A stretch of 64,000 nucleotides of DNA from Lycocorax pyrrhopterus obiensis (taxonomy: Eukaryota; Chordata; Aves; Passeriformes; Paradisaeidae). Where the stretch lies: positions 21,927,659 to 21,991,658 of the forward strand of contig JACSVZ010000008.1 in NCBI GenBank assembly GCA_014706295.1, read 5' to 3'. Positions 27,201-37,862 of this stretch are shown here, in pieces. The notes below the pieces were generated by a model, which ran no database searches, was not told the DNA's origin, and worked only from the letters and a program-made list of their open reading frames with translations. A program made the translations under genes and the position numbers. The stretch's first letter is position 1. Every line of letters starts with the position of its first letter.

Positions 27201-30200
27201 AACAGGAAAAAATAAATTGATGACAATTAACAGAGATAGTATGAAATACAAAAAGTGAGTTTTTAAATGCATCAGAAACAAACGCTAATACATATTGGTC
27301 AGATATAAGAGCCAAATATTAAAAATAAATTCTGTATTTGAATATTTTGAGCTGCAAGTGTTTGGAAAGAAGTAGGACAACTTTTGAGTTTATTGCTGAA
27401 GGAGGATGCTGGACTAGTCATAAACAAGAGTCCTAAGAGACTTGACTTCAATGTAGCCTTGTTTTTGAAGGAATCTTGAAATTTCCAGAAAGAGCAAGAA
27501 GGCCGGAGGAGAATTCATTTGTATGAGTTTTCAAAATCATGCAAATACTAATACAGTGTAAGTGGGTAGAACTGGTGCCCAGCATTGTGCCAGGTCAACC
27601 AAGCTGAGCTGATGACTACTGTGGGCTTAAAATCTGTGCAGGGAAGGTTTCAATTTCTCTTCCATAGGCAGGGATTTGACAACCACCATTGGCAACCACT
27701 TGCCAAAGAAGGGTGTCATGGAACTGGCAATCTCACAGGTGTGGGTTGAATCCTTGGCACAAGGTACTTTCTGTAAGGGCCTAGCTTAGATTTACTTGCG
27801 TGGGGTTTGCTTGGTGGAGTGTGGGGAGCTGCTGCATTTGCCAGCTGCGCTGGGCATCCCCAGCTTTGTTTTGGGGAGCTGGAGCCAAACACATGGTGTG
27901 ACTGCAGTTTAGCTGTGGCTAAGGCTGGGAGCACATCAGGGTTGTTTGGTGGTGCAGTGAACTCCCGAGGTGTCTTGTACAAAACTTAATGTGGTGGCAT
28001 TTTGCCTGGGGCTAGATACAAAATCCTGTTCTTTGATGAAAGCAAATGTAATCTTTTCCATTTGTCTTCCCAAATGCTGCTGCATGGGTCATTTCTGGCT
28101 GTGATTTTGGCTTGTCTTCATTTTCAAGATTCTTCCCAGCCCACCCCATGCAGTAGTACCATCTCACCCGCCTACCCCCTCTGGGTTTCACACACCTGTT
28201 TGCATTGCAAATTAGCACCTTCCTGTTTCTTCCCGGTTGCCTTCCCACTTGAGCTTGCTCTCCTGCAAAACAAGTGCCATGCCTTCTTTAAAGTAACTCA
28301 TTTGTTGTTGCTTCATTAACTCTCTGAGCCACAAAGACCTGCTGACTGTAGTATCTTGGTGTTTAGTTGTCCCTCCTGTACATTTTTCTGCTCATATCCT
28401 GTTCAGGCTCCAAGTGCTGTGTCTAGGGATATCCCTGTGGGTGTTTGTGGAGGACCTTGCATAGCAGGGCCCAGTGTGCTGCTGAGACTTTGCAGATGCT
28501 GTGGAAATGCAAAGAGCAAAACCAGTTAAACCCAGCGTCTGCTCCCAGGCCCTCCTTGCGGATTCCTGCTGCATTAGAGTTGATAAAGTTCATCATCAGG
28601 GACTGCTGGAAAGCCAAGACAGGCTCCAATGGGGTTAGTCTTAAGGCTAGTTGCCAGTAGGAATCAGTGAGGCCTTCTCTTCCCAATGATTGCCTACTAA
28701 ATGTAGTGCTGTTTGTGTCACTGAGTCCTCCTCCATGGAGCTGGTCGTTTTGCCTTTCCCCAGGCTAGATTTCAAGGCAGGGCAGCAGAGATGCCAGCTT
28801 AGAGAGATGCGTATCTTCCCTCCCACATCGAGGGCATCTGAGTGTTTCAGCTGGGTTTCCCATTTGCCAGGCTGGTGGTGGGAATGATTTTGAAGTTGTT
28901 CTTTCTGCAGAGAGGCACGGTGGTTCGTCCTCAGCCCAGGTGGCTGTAAGAACTTGCTGTTTGGTGCTGATGCTCCTGGTTTCTGCCCTAGCTGCTCTGC
29001 AATGGGAAGGGCCAAAAGGGCTGGCATGGTTTCAGATAATCATGTGCTGAGTCAGTGTCTCAGCTTGGGCGTCTTCTTTCTCGGGTTGTTTCGTTGTGAA
29101 GACCCCGGCCTGGGAGAGCAGTGGGCAGGATGCTTAGGCTGAGGCAGCAATTTTCCCATCCCATGTTTCATGCTGCCGTGCTGGGCACTGCCATCACCCC
29201 ACAGGGCACGGCTGGGGGCTGCCTGCAGCCTGCCCAGCACCTGGGCAGAAGCAGCTGGGAGCATGGGGGTCTCTTGGGGCCGTGCACAGTCGGTGCTGTG
29301 GTACCAGGATAAGTCCCAAGCCCTGCTGGGTGTCCCTGGGTTTAATAAGGGCTGAGCCTCTGTTGCCTGAGGCTGTCACCGGAGGGGTCAGGGAGGTGGA
29401 GATCTGGAAGTGCCTGTCCTGCAAAAACATTCCCAGAAATGTCTGAGCTGGGGCATGTCTGCAAATCTAAAAAAATTCCATTGATGAAGGGCAGCTGGGG
29501 CTCCGTAGCAGGCGGCGCATTTGTGGAATCAGCCACTGCCATGAAATGGGGTACCCGAGGCAGGCTGGGCGCTGCAAGGGGCTCCGTGCTGCCCTGAAAT
29601 GGGGGAGACCCCAGTGTTCCTGGCCTCAGAGGGGTGACAGGGAGCGGTCGGGGAGGGGCGGTGGGAACACCGTGGCCGTGGTTTCGGTCCGAGGGCACAG
29701 CCTTTGAACGCAGGCAGGTGGGGCAGAGAGCGGCGGGGCCCAGGAATCTGCGGGGGGATAAAATGTCTCAATGGAAGCGGGAGGGGGCTGGGCCGGCCCG
29801 GGGCCGCAGGTGGGGCGGAAAACCAGGAGGAGAGGCGGCCGCGGGGGTCTGGACGGGGCCGAGGAGAGCGGCCCGCAGCCCCGGGCCCTGCGGGCGGGGC
29901 GGCCCTGCCCGGCCCCGCTGGCCGGAATCCAGCTCCAGGCTTTGCCGGCGGCAGCAGCATTGCGGTGCCCGGGGCCCTCCGCGGCCATTGAGATGGAAAT
30001 GCCCCGCGGCTGGAGAGTGGAGACCCAGCTCCCAGCCTGAGGGAGGGGCGGCCGCCATTGCCCGGCGGGGCAGCGGGGGCTTCGCTCCGTGTCTGCAGCC
30101 TCCCGGAGCCGCGAGGTGGGAGAGGACCCGGGCCCCGGCCGCTCTAGGGGCAGACCGTGTGGAGCAGGTTTGTTGCCCGGCGCGCCGGTGCCGGGGCTTT

Positions 30201-33200
30201 CAGCGCTCCTGGTGCTGCGAGGGTGGGCTGTGGGAGCAGCCGGGTCTGCCTGCAGCCCTGGGGATGGCCGCTCTGGAAAGGCCCTTGGTCTCTCAGTAGT
30301 GCTGTTTCTCAGCCTCATGGGTTACAGGTGTCGAGGTTCAGATGCTGTTTGTCTCATGTCCTCGCATCCTTGCTGGAGCATGCTGATCTCGTTTATCTGT
30401 TTTGCAGAGATGACTCTCCTGTCCTCCCAGACACCATCCCTGGAGCCATCCTCGGCCGCCACTGAGAGCGCAGAGCAAAGGATGCTGGAGAAGAGGGCCA
30501 AAGTTATTGAGGAACTGCTCCAGACAGAGCGGGACTATATCAGAGACCTGGAGATGTGTGTGGAGAGGATCATGGTGCCCCTGCAGCAGGCACAGGTAGG
30601 AGGTGGGAAGGGAGGGGAAGCTGTGGTGCAGCACTGGTGGATTGGGGTGAAGATACTGAGTCCATTTAGTTCTCAGAGGCGACCAAGTAGCACGGGAACC
30701 CATAGAGGAAATTTAAGCTATTCTGAGGAGAGGAGGGTGGTTCCCACTGCTCCGTGCACTTGTTGAAATAGCCCATGTGCTTTGAGATCCTGCTGAACTC
30801 TCATCCTTGCTGGGAGCAAGAGACCTGGCAGCAAGTATCACAGATTGATTTTCTGGGGCAGGAAAAGTTTCTCTTCATTTGGTTTATAGGTTAAATTCAT
30901 TGATAGGAGAAATAAGATATGGAGTCTTGGCATGGGACAGATTTAGTGGGAAGAGAAAGAGAAAACCAGGTGAGCAGAGGCAGAATTGCTGGGAAAGAGA
31001 AGGACACTGTGGTAGGACACATAAGGAGTGAGAGTTTTGGTGCACTGGGGGACAAGGAAATGTGTACAGGAGTCACTGCGATGAGAGGAGGGCACACCAG
31101 GTGCCTGCTGTGAAGCTGAGGATTGATGGGTTGCAGGAGGGCAATGGAGGTGGGGGGGGGCTGTTGGATCTGACTGGGACATGTTCCCCATCCAGGACAT
31201 CTCTTTTCCCATTCACTAGATGCAGAACATAGACTTTGAGGGCCTTTTTGGAAACATCCACTTGGTAATTAACTTCTCCAAGCAGCTGCTGTCCACCTTG
31301 GAGGCTTCAGATGCCATTGGTATGAATTCTGCTGTTACCTTTTCTCAGAAGGCTGAGATGGGCATTGCTAGTGGCAAGACATAACAGTTTAAATGGTGGG
31401 AGAGGATCACCGGGACTGGGCTTTCTCCCTGCTGGTCCCCATTGCCACTCATCAGTCCAACAGCGAAGCCAAGGAGATCTGTGTTGCCCCAGGGGTCACC
31501 ATGCTGAGACACAGTGCCTGTGGCCATCTGTGGCCCTTTGCCCCACAGTGCTGCCAGCTTGAGTTGTTCAGGCCTTGGGCTGCCTGTGCCTTTGCTCTGT
31601 GGCCCCAGTGACCAATGTCTCCACTACTCCCCCTGGGAGACCTGGACTGATTGAGCTCCCTGTGCTGGTAGGTGATGAGGAGGGGTCCTGCATGCTGTAG
31701 TAGCACTGTCTTCTTGAGCTGTGTGTGCAGAACAGGGACACTGGATGTCTTATCATGAGACACACCAGTGTTTTTGGAGGCAGCTGGGGACGAGGAGGCA
31801 CTGAAGTCCTGCTTTGCTGCTGTCTGCAGGGCCAGTGTTCCTGACACAGCGTGCAGAGCTGGAGAGTGTCTACAGGGTGTATTGCCAGAACCACGATGAG
31901 GCCATTGCACTGCTGGAAACCTATGAGAAGGATGAGAAGATGCAGAAACTACTTCTGGACCTGCTGGATAGCCTCAGGTTTGAGCCTCTGGCTGTGGTTG
32001 CCACCAGGCTGGGATAGGGGGATCAGTTTCCAACATCCCTGCCCCTCTGTCAGCGGTGTTTGGACAGTTCAGGTGGTGGCTGGAGCATAGTTCACCAGGC
32101 TCTGGGTTCAAATGGCCCCCTGCTCCAATGCACAAGTGCTGGGAAACCTATAGACCCCCTTAAAATCTGCAGAGAAGCCACCAATGTATAGAGAAGGTGG
32201 CATGTCCTGGACTGAGGGCTCCTGTTCCCCAAACCCTGATCCACCATGGCTGGTGAGGAAGGAGCTGCTTTCCCTGGCTCGGCAAGTGCCAGGGCTCCAG
32301 CTTGTGGAGGTAAATGCCCCGGGAGCCAGCAGTGCCGACAGCTGCTACGGGAGAACGGGGCTGCCCACTGCCCTGGCAGCCTCACTGGCAGGGCACAGAC
32401 ACTGGCTGTGGGATTGCACACCTGCCACCCCATTAACCCTTGCTTTTCTTTGCTTTTTGGCACTCTGTGGGCCGGCAGGAGCCTGTACAGTGAGTGGTAA
32501 GTGCATCCTTCCTCTTAGTCCCTGCTTGTCTGTCCGTGTTGGTCTGGCCATTCCCTTGTAACTAACCTCCTGCCACAGGCTGGGTGCATGCTGGGGGGCC
32601 CTAACAGTGCTTTGTGGAGGCACGACTGGGAGGAGAGGGGTGTCTGTGGCATGACTGCAGCAGAAGCAGTGGGTGGGCTGCACAGGTAGGCAGCACAAGT
32701 GATGAGGCGATGGGAAGGAAACAGGATTTGGGAGCCCTCGGCCCCAAGGAGCCAGGAAAGCCCTACAGTGACTGCAGTCCTGCAGTCAGTCTGTCCTGCA
32801 CTGGGGGACAGATCTGGGCAGCTGGGTGGTGGAACAGCATCTGAAACAAGTGGCTGTCTGGCAAGTGTGAGGCTGTGCCTATGTGGGATTTCATGGTGGG
32901 TCTGGTAATGGGGAGGATCCTGGCTGGGAAGGGTCACCTGGTGCGAGTGAGGACCAGAAACCTGGGGTTGATCTGAGAGCACCAGCAGTTCAGGAGCGCA
33001 ATGAGTTTGGACATAAGGGTAGCATGACTTATGAAGTACAGTGGATTTAGAGGCATTGGAGTTCTGGGTCTGGCTGGCACTGGTTTGAGGGGGCAGAGTT
33101 TGTGTGGCAGAGCTGGACTGACACCTGATACATCTCCTTTGTCCTGACTTTCCAGGGGTTGCACAAACTACATTAACCTGGGCTCCTTCCTCATCAAGCC

Positions 33201-36200
33201 CGTGCAGAGGGTGATGCGGTACCCACTGCTGCTGATGGAGCTGCTGAGTGCCACCCCCGAGGCTCACCCTGATAAGGCACCACTCACAGCTGCTGTCCTC
33301 GCAGTCAAAGAAATCAACGTCAACATCAACGAGTACAAGCGCCGCAAGGACCTGGGTGAGGAGCTGGGCAGAGATAGACAGGAGTGGGTGTGCTGAGGTT
33401 GGTGTCTGCTGGCCACTGGGCCTTAGCTGGCAGCCATGGTCACGGAGGAAATCTCACTGCTCAGGGGAGTTTGGTCCCATCGCCTTTGTAACTGCCCTTC
33501 AAGTAGCTGCTAGTTGTGAGCAGGTCCCCCTCTGCCTCCTCATGTCCAGCCTGCCTGACTCCCCCAGCTCTCCTTGTGGGTTAGGAGCTGTGACTCTCCC
33601 ACATCTCTCATGGCCTTCAGGCACCAAAACTAGACACAGTACCCAAGTGTAGCCTCCCTGGGACTGAACAGAGGGAGAAAATTACTCCTTTTGATACCTG
33701 CTGGCCACTCTCCCTCTTTTCCCTTGGAAGCCCCTGGTTCATGCAGATCTTACACTTTAGTCCTGCCTCATAGCCCCACTGAAGCTGAGGTGACAGAGGC
33801 TGCCTGTGATGATTGCTTGTATTTGCTAAAGAAGCAATATAGAAGCATACCTTTTGTATGTCCAGTGATTATTGTGCACCATCTCCTATGTCACCTTATG
33901 CTGGCACTATGCATAATCCTGTGGAAGAGCTTGAATGGTTTGTCTGCAAACTGTAGGGCATCTACAAATAGGTGGCACAGTGCTGGATGGGATGGGAGGT
34001 TATGATACGATATTTTACAAGGGCACGTAGTGATAGGACTGGATAAACTGAGAGAAAGTAGATTTAGATTAGATATAAGGAAAAAAATCTTTATACTGAG
34101 GGTGGTGAGGCACTGGATCAGGCTGTCTGCAGAAGTTGGGGATGAAAGTGTTCAAGACCAGGTTGGATGGAGCTTTGAGCGACTTGGTCTAATAGATGTC
34201 GCTGCCCATGGCAGAGGGGTTAGAACTAGATCATTTTTAGGTCACTTCCAACCCAAGCCATTCTATAATATGTGGGGTTCTTGGGACTGCAGAGGCTTGG
34301 GGAAGAGGAGAACTAACAAGGTGATTGTTGATGAGGCAGTGTAAGACATGGGTGTTTGTGCTTACAAAGGTTTTGATTTCTATATCAATGTCTTTAGTGC
34401 TAAAGTACAGGAAAGGGGATGAGGATAGCCTCATGGAGAAGATCTCCAAGCTCAACTTCCACTCTATCATCAAGAAATCCAACCGTGTGAGCAGCCACCT
34501 CAAGCATCTCACAGGCTTTGCACCCCAGGTACTGTGCATCAGGTGCACTTACACCCTGCAGTGCTTCTCCAGAGGTACCTGCTGTCCCCCCACACCCCTT
34601 CCCCCTGTGCAGCTCTCACCCAGGCCACTGAGGCAGCGTGAGCTTAGGGTCTGAGCCACCCATCTCTGCTGTCCAGTATGTGGGCAGGAGGGCCCCACAT
34701 CTTGCACTCTGGGAGGTGCTGAGTCCTGCATTGCCTCCCTTGAAACACTTTCTCTCATAGCTGAAGGATGAAGCCTTTGAAGAGACAGAGAAAAACTTCC
34801 GGATGCAGGAGCGTCTGATCAAGTCCTTCATCCGGGACCTTTCCCTCTACCTGCAGCATGTCCGGGTGAGTCAGTCTGGGTGTGATACCCAGCCCGTGAG
34901 GCTCACCATGCACTGCCCCTTCTGTCTGCATGGTGTGTCCCTGCAGTGCCTCTGGCCACAGCTCCTGCCTCAGCCCTGCAGAGAGGTCTGGGCTGCCCTG
35001 GGAGCCCCTTCTGGGCAGCAAGGATGGCTCGTCTCACTGTGTCTCCCTGGTGCAGGAATCAGCTTGTATGAAGGCACTGGCAGCAGGGAGCATGTGGGAC
35101 CTGTGCACAGAGAAGGGAAGTGGGGACTTGGACCAGTTCCAGAAAGTGAATCGTCTCATCAGTGACCAGCTCTTCTCCAGCTTTGTGAGTGAGGCTGTGC
35201 TCTCATGTGCTGGGGATGCCCCTTTGGGACTCACCCTGGGGGTCTGCTGCAGGTGGGCAGGCCCTGGGAGGCTACAGGGAGGGTAACCTGGGAGAGCTGT
35301 GAGCATTCCTGCTTAGCTCTGCCCTCCTGAGAGCTTTGATGCCTGGGAATTTATGAATGTGCCTGTTAGATACACATTTTTTCAGCCCTACCTGAAATGC
35401 TACAACTCTTTATGTGAGTGGTTCAGGTACTTCCCATAGAGTTACCCATGCTGGCGCAGTTATGTAAGATTATAGAATAATTGCTGTTGGAAGGGACCTC
35501 TGGAGCTCCAGTGGGTGCCATCAGGAGACAGTGACTATACTGTCCTGGGGAGGTTGTGTGCTGGAGAGTGAGCTGCTGGCATTCACAGTGGGAGAGAGCA
35601 CCTTGTCTCACCTTCTCGCTGCACCTCTGCCCCCCAGAAAGAGCGGACAGAGCGGCTGGTGAGCTCGCCCCTGAGCCAGCTGCTGAGCATGTTTGCGGGG
35701 CCCCACAAGCTGGTGCAGAAACGCTTCGACAAACTCCTCGACTTCCACAACTGCACCGAGCGAGCGGAGAAGCTGAAGGACAAGCGAACGCTGGAGGAGC
35801 TGCAGTCAGCCCGCAACAACTACGAGGCCCTCAATGCGCAGCTGCTGGATGAGCTGCCCAAGTTCCTGCGCTTCGCCAAGGAGCTGTTTGCCAGCTGCGT
35901 GCGGGGCTATGCCGAGGCACACTGTGACTTCGTGCGCCTGGCCCTGGAGGAGCTCAGACCCCTGCTGTCGGTGGGTTCCCACAGTGCAGGCAGTGCCCTG
36001 GGCTCAGAGCAGCACTGATCTCTGCAGGGTTTATCCCTGAGCATCACTGGGACCTGTCACATCGTGGGGGAAGCTGCTACTGCAGTTTCAGGCCACAAGT
36101 GACTTGTGGAGGGCTCTTGTGGGATGCTCGGGGCAGGCATTGCAGGGTTATGGTGCAACTGTGTGTAGAAGGCTCTTGGAGCAGTAGCAGGAGAGCATTC

Positions 36201-37862
36201 GCCTGGGAGAATCTCAGGTCATGAGTTTGAGGACCACTTAGAGCTGAGTCCAGACAGGACTGCAGACCTGGGTCTTATGCAAGTTACAGGCAGGACTCAG
36301 ACCCCTGCCGTGGTCTGCTCTGTAGCTCTTGGCCACTTCTCCAAGCAGCTGTCACCTAACCAGGATCCCCAACTTTGCTCTGGTTGCAGTTGCTGAAGGT
36401 GTCTGGCAGGGAGGGGAACCTGATTGCCGTCTTCCAGGATGAGCACAGTCGAGTCCTCCAGCAGCTCCAGGCCTTCACTTTCTTCCCAGAGTCCCAGGCG
36501 GCTCCCAAGAAGACTTTTGAAAGGAAGAGCATGGAACGGCAGTCTGCCCGGCGGCAGCCCCTTGTCGGCCTGGTGAGTGCCCTCTGCCCGGTGTCAGGGC
36601 TTGCAGAGCCCAGGACAGCCACTCACACCTGCCTTGTTCCTCTGCAGCCAACCTACCTCCTGCAGTCAGACGACATCCGAGCCACCCTCCTGGCCCGCTA
36701 TCCCCCAGAGAGTCTCTTCCAGGCTGACCGCAATTTCAATGCTGCCCAAGACCTGGATGTCTCCCTGTTGGAAGGAGACATTGTGGGCGTCATCAAGAAG
36801 AAGGACCCCATGGGCAGCCAGAATCGCTGGCTTATAGACAACGGGGGTAGGTGGCTGTTCCCTGCCCTTGGTGCCTGCTGTGAGTCCCCTCCTCTGGTCT
36901 CCCTGTGCCCCAATCTGAGCTCCCTTCCTCTCCCTCTCTGCAGTGACGAAAGGCTTTGTGTACAGCTCCTTTCTGAAGCCTTACAACCCCCGCCGCAGCC
37001 AGTCGGACGTCTCCGTGGGCAGCCACTCCTCCAACGAGTCGGAGCACAGCAGCTGCTCTCCCCAAAGCAACGCCACCCTGACCTTCAGCCCCAGTGGGGC
37101 GGCCGTCACCTTCACTCAGAAGCCCCTGCAGGACTCTGCCTCCCCAGCAGATGTGTACCAGTCCCCACAGCCCCCACTGGAGGTGGACTCGCCCTCCCTG
37201 CCCCGGCTTGGCTCTGGTGACAGGACAGCCCCACTGGCTGGGACAGTGACATCTCAGCACCGCTACAGCCGCCCCGAGCTGGGCTGCAGCCCCAGCTCTC
37301 GCAACGGGCACCCCACCAAAGCACACTTCAGGCCCACACCCTCAGTGGAGGACAGAGACTCTGGGCTGGAGAACAGCGAGTCAGAGGGCAACCAGGTGAG
37401 TCTTCAGCCACCCTCCTGGGGCTGGGGAGGCCAAGGGCTAACCACTTTGTTTGACTGGAGACTGAATCATCCTCCTCCCTGGCAGTGACAGGGAAGATGT
37501 AGGAGGTGGAGTATGAGACAGAGAACTAGGCTGCAAATGGGGGTGGGCAGAGGCCAAGATGGGGCCAGGGCTGTCACTGTTTGGGGAGAAGGACAAAAGC
37601 CCACACATCCTATACCGTGTCAGAGTAAGGCTGTGTGGTGTGACCATCCAACTGATGCTCTCCCCCTGTCCGGCAGGTCTACTACGCTCTCTACACATTC
37701 AAAGGCCGAAACACCAATGAGCTGAGCGTGTCAGCTAACCAGAGACTCAGGATCCTGCAGTTTGAGGACATCACAGGCAATCAGGAGTGGTGGCTGGCTG
37801 AGGCCCATGGGAAGCAGGGCTATGTGCCCTCAAGCTACATCCGGAAGACAGAGTACACGTGA
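13313..37862 (+). CDS. DNMBP: DNMBP (Tuba), dynamin-binding protein and Cdc42 guanine nucleotide exchange factor, canonical form
   Basis: Scaffold and Cdc42 exchange factor. In known orthologs the N-terminal SH3 domains bind dynamin, the DH domain activates Cdc42, a BAR domain replaces the usual PH domain, and the last SH3 binds N-WASP and Ena/VASP proteins. It acts at endocytic sites and apical junctions. Coding exons: 13313-13457, 15677-15799, 16350-18266, 30408-30595, 31220-31319, 31830-31977, 32479-32496, 33156-33355, 34398-34528, 34761-34865, 35056-35184, 35638-35970, 36390-36572, 36648-36846, 36944-37395, 37677-37862. They total 4557 nt, a multiple of three, giving 1518 residues (human about 1577). 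All introns are GT-AG. The ATG at 13313 begins MEAGSVVRA, as in human, in good context. The C terminus is RKTEYT, as in human. Two alternative starts inside intron 4 are described separately. Confidence 0.95.
13458..15676 (+). other. DNMBP: DNMBP intron 2
   Basis: Intron bounded by gtaag at 13458 and tccttttag ending at 15676. No exon, repeat or RNA gene was recognised inside it. Confidence 0.75.
18267..21236 (+). other. DNMBP: DNMBP intron 4, left part
   Basis: About 3 kb between exon 4 and the alternative exon. No coding exon or repeat was recognised. The part from about 20900 to 21236 is moderately GC-rich and could hold the promoter or a 5' UTR exon of the alternative transcript, but no start site can be placed. 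Confidence 0.5.
21249..22362 (+). CDS. DNMBP: candidate alternative first coding exon of DNMBP with novel repeat-rich N terminus
   Basis: An open stretch of 371 codons plus one base runs from ATG 21249 to a donor (AAG CAA G|gtacac) at 22362. The phase is the same as exon 4, so splicing to exon 5 (30408) is in frame and would give a protein of about 1161 residues with DH, BAR and two SH3 domains but no N-terminal SH3s or coiled coil. An in-frame TAG at 21234 blocks upstream extension. The usable acceptors (AG at 21235-21236 or 21237-21238) do not fit exon 4 phase, so this is a first coding exon, not a cassette exon. Residues 130-225 form degenerate 16-residue repeats rich in Tyr, Arg, Glu and Asp. 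Residues 321-371 (starting [10 protein letters not shown]) are non-repetitive and look like conserved coding sequence. I do not recognise a domain. The frame opposite is also partly open, a warning that purine-rich sequence can fake coding potential. Confidence 0.6.
21636..21923 (+). repeat. DNMBP: degenerate 48-bp coding tandem repeat
   Basis: Units translate as [32 protein letters not shown], a 23-residue unit starting [10 protein letters not shown] with a 7-residue insertion, [32 protein letters not shown], and a partial RAYREQERP. The shared pattern is roughly x-x-Y-R-E-x-x-R/K-x-Y-R-E-D-x-G. At the DNA level these are purine-rich 48-nt units in step with the reading frame. Confidence 0.75.
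24222..24366 (-). repeat. CR1 LINE fragment (3' end, reverse orientation)
   Basis: Starts with the typical CR1 tail read in reverse (tagaatcatagaatgcttt), followed by gggttggaagagacctt, a match to catctagttcca, the phrase ctgccatgggcagggatgcc, and ccccatccagcctgccttga. This is the classic avian CR1 3' region and is well preserved. It is the strongest single clue that the organism is a bird. Confidence 0.92.
24950..25160 (-). repeat. possible very old CR1/L3-like LINE fragment
   Basis: The plus strand contains tttgcctgcattaaatctg and, about 50 nt later, a phrase ending in ccctggatcactc. This resembles the reverse complement of old CR1/L3 reverse-transcriptase 3' sequence. Similarity is weak and judged by eye only. 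Confidence 0.25.
26100..26363 (+). promoter_or_regulatory. small GC-rich patch with AP-1-type motif and donor; possible minor promoter
   Basis: Within AT-richer surroundings this patch is GC-rich with several CpGs. It has CT-rich boxes (ctcccctcccgg), a TGAGTCA motif at 26191-26197, and a strong donor (gctgccag|gtgagc) after 26363. It could be a minor first exon of a DNMBP transcript joining exon 5. No other evidence supports it. Confidence 0.2.
29600..30290. promoter_or_regulatory. DNMBP: internal CpG island, probable promoter of a short DNMBP form
   Basis: A second dense CpG island, ending only about 120 bp before exon 5 (30408). Exon 5 opens with AG ATG (Met at 30410), which equals residue 730 of the canonical protein, just before the DH domain. 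From memory, a human isoform lacking about the first 754 residues begins at the matching Met. A transcript starting here would give a form of about 789 residues with DH, BAR and two SH3 domains. Possible donors are gccgcgag|gtggga (after 30114) and tggagcag|gtttg (after 30168). Confidence 0.65.
30408..33355 (+). CDS. DNMBP: DNMBP exons 5-9: DH (RhoGEF) domain
   Basis: Exons 30408-30595, 31220-31319, 31830-31977, 32479-32496 and 33156-33355. The DH domain is residues about 756-946. It starts with the CR1-type helix ([19 protein letters not shown]) and contains the CR3-type core [19 protein letters not shown], both signatures of Dbl-family exchange factors. Exon 8 is an 18-nt microexon adding SLYSEW with split end codons, and the frame through it is exact (CTC AG|G AGC ... 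TG|G GGT). The domain exchanges GDP for GTP on Cdc42 in known orthologs. Confidence 0.95.
33610..33715 (-). repeat. CR1 LINE fragment, reverse orientation
   Basis: The sequence ccaaaactagacacagtac, then agtgtagcctccc, gactgaacagagggag and cctgctggccactctccc follows the reverse complement of a central 3' CR1 segment. It is moderately diverged and the ends are approximate. Confidence 0.7.
34005..34275 (+). repeat. CR1 LINE 3' end, forward orientation
   Basis: Reads in the sense direction of a CR1 3' end: acaagggcacgtagtgatag, gatataaggaaaaaaatc, tgagggtggtgaggcactgg, gcccatggcagaggggtt and ccattctataat. It is diverged but clear to the tail. Confidence 0.88.
34398..36572 (+). CDS. DNMBP: DNMBP exons 10-14: BAR domain region
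   Basis: Exons 34398-34528, 34761-34865, 35056-35184, 35638-35970 and 36390-36572. The text follows human Tuba closely, for example [43 protein letters not shown] and a long charged helix around [17 protein letters not shown]. The BAR domain spans residues about 980-1190 and takes the place of the PH domain usual after a DH domain. BAR domains dimerise and bind curved membrane, which fits a role at endocytic necks and junctions. Confidence 0.94.
35464..35522 (-). repeat. short CR1-like fragment in DNMBP intron 12
   Basis: The plus strand reads tatagaataattgctgttgg then aagggacctctggagctcca, resembling the reversed CR1 tail. It is short and diverged. Confidence 0.5.
36648..37862 (+). CDS. DNMBP: DNMBP exons 15-17: SH3-5, Ser/Pro linker, SH3-6 and stop
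   Basis: Exons 36648-36846, 36944-37395 and 37677-37862. SH3-5 is split over exons 15 and 16 (residues about 1245-1330, with [14 protein letters not shown] and [18 protein letters not shown]). A Ser/Pro-rich linker follows in exon 16. SH3-6 fills exon 17 ([38 protein letters not shown]) and ends RKTEYT with TGA at 37860-37862. In known orthologs SH3-6 recruits N-WASP and Ena/VASP proteins and so links Cdc42 activation to actin assembly. Confidence 0.95.

Larger units (their letters stand above)
22363..29590 (+). other. DNMBP: DNMBP intron 4, middle part
   Basis: About 7 kb without a supportable exon. It holds a CR1 fragment (24222-24366), an AT-rich stretch around 24.8-25.7 kb, a small GC-rich patch at 26.1-26.4 kb, and AT-rich unique sequence around 26.8-27.6 kb. 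Confidence 0.55.
33356..34397 (+). other. DNMBP: DNMBP intron 9, rich in CR1 fragments
   Basis: This 1-kb intron holds two CR1-derived pieces in opposite orientations (33610-33715 reverse, 34005-34275 forward), separated by unique sequence. The acceptor is gtctttag ending at 34397. No exon lies inside it. Confidence 0.7.

Noticed and set aside
29626..30318. Minus-strand frames across the internal CpG island
   Set aside because: Compositional frames in GC-rich DNA with Pro/Arg/Ala-rich products and several frames open at once.
32515..33267. 250-codon minus-strand frame opposite DNMBP introns 8-9 and exon 9
   Set aside because: It lies over a proven sense exon and intron sequence and the product is low complexity with no recognised domain.
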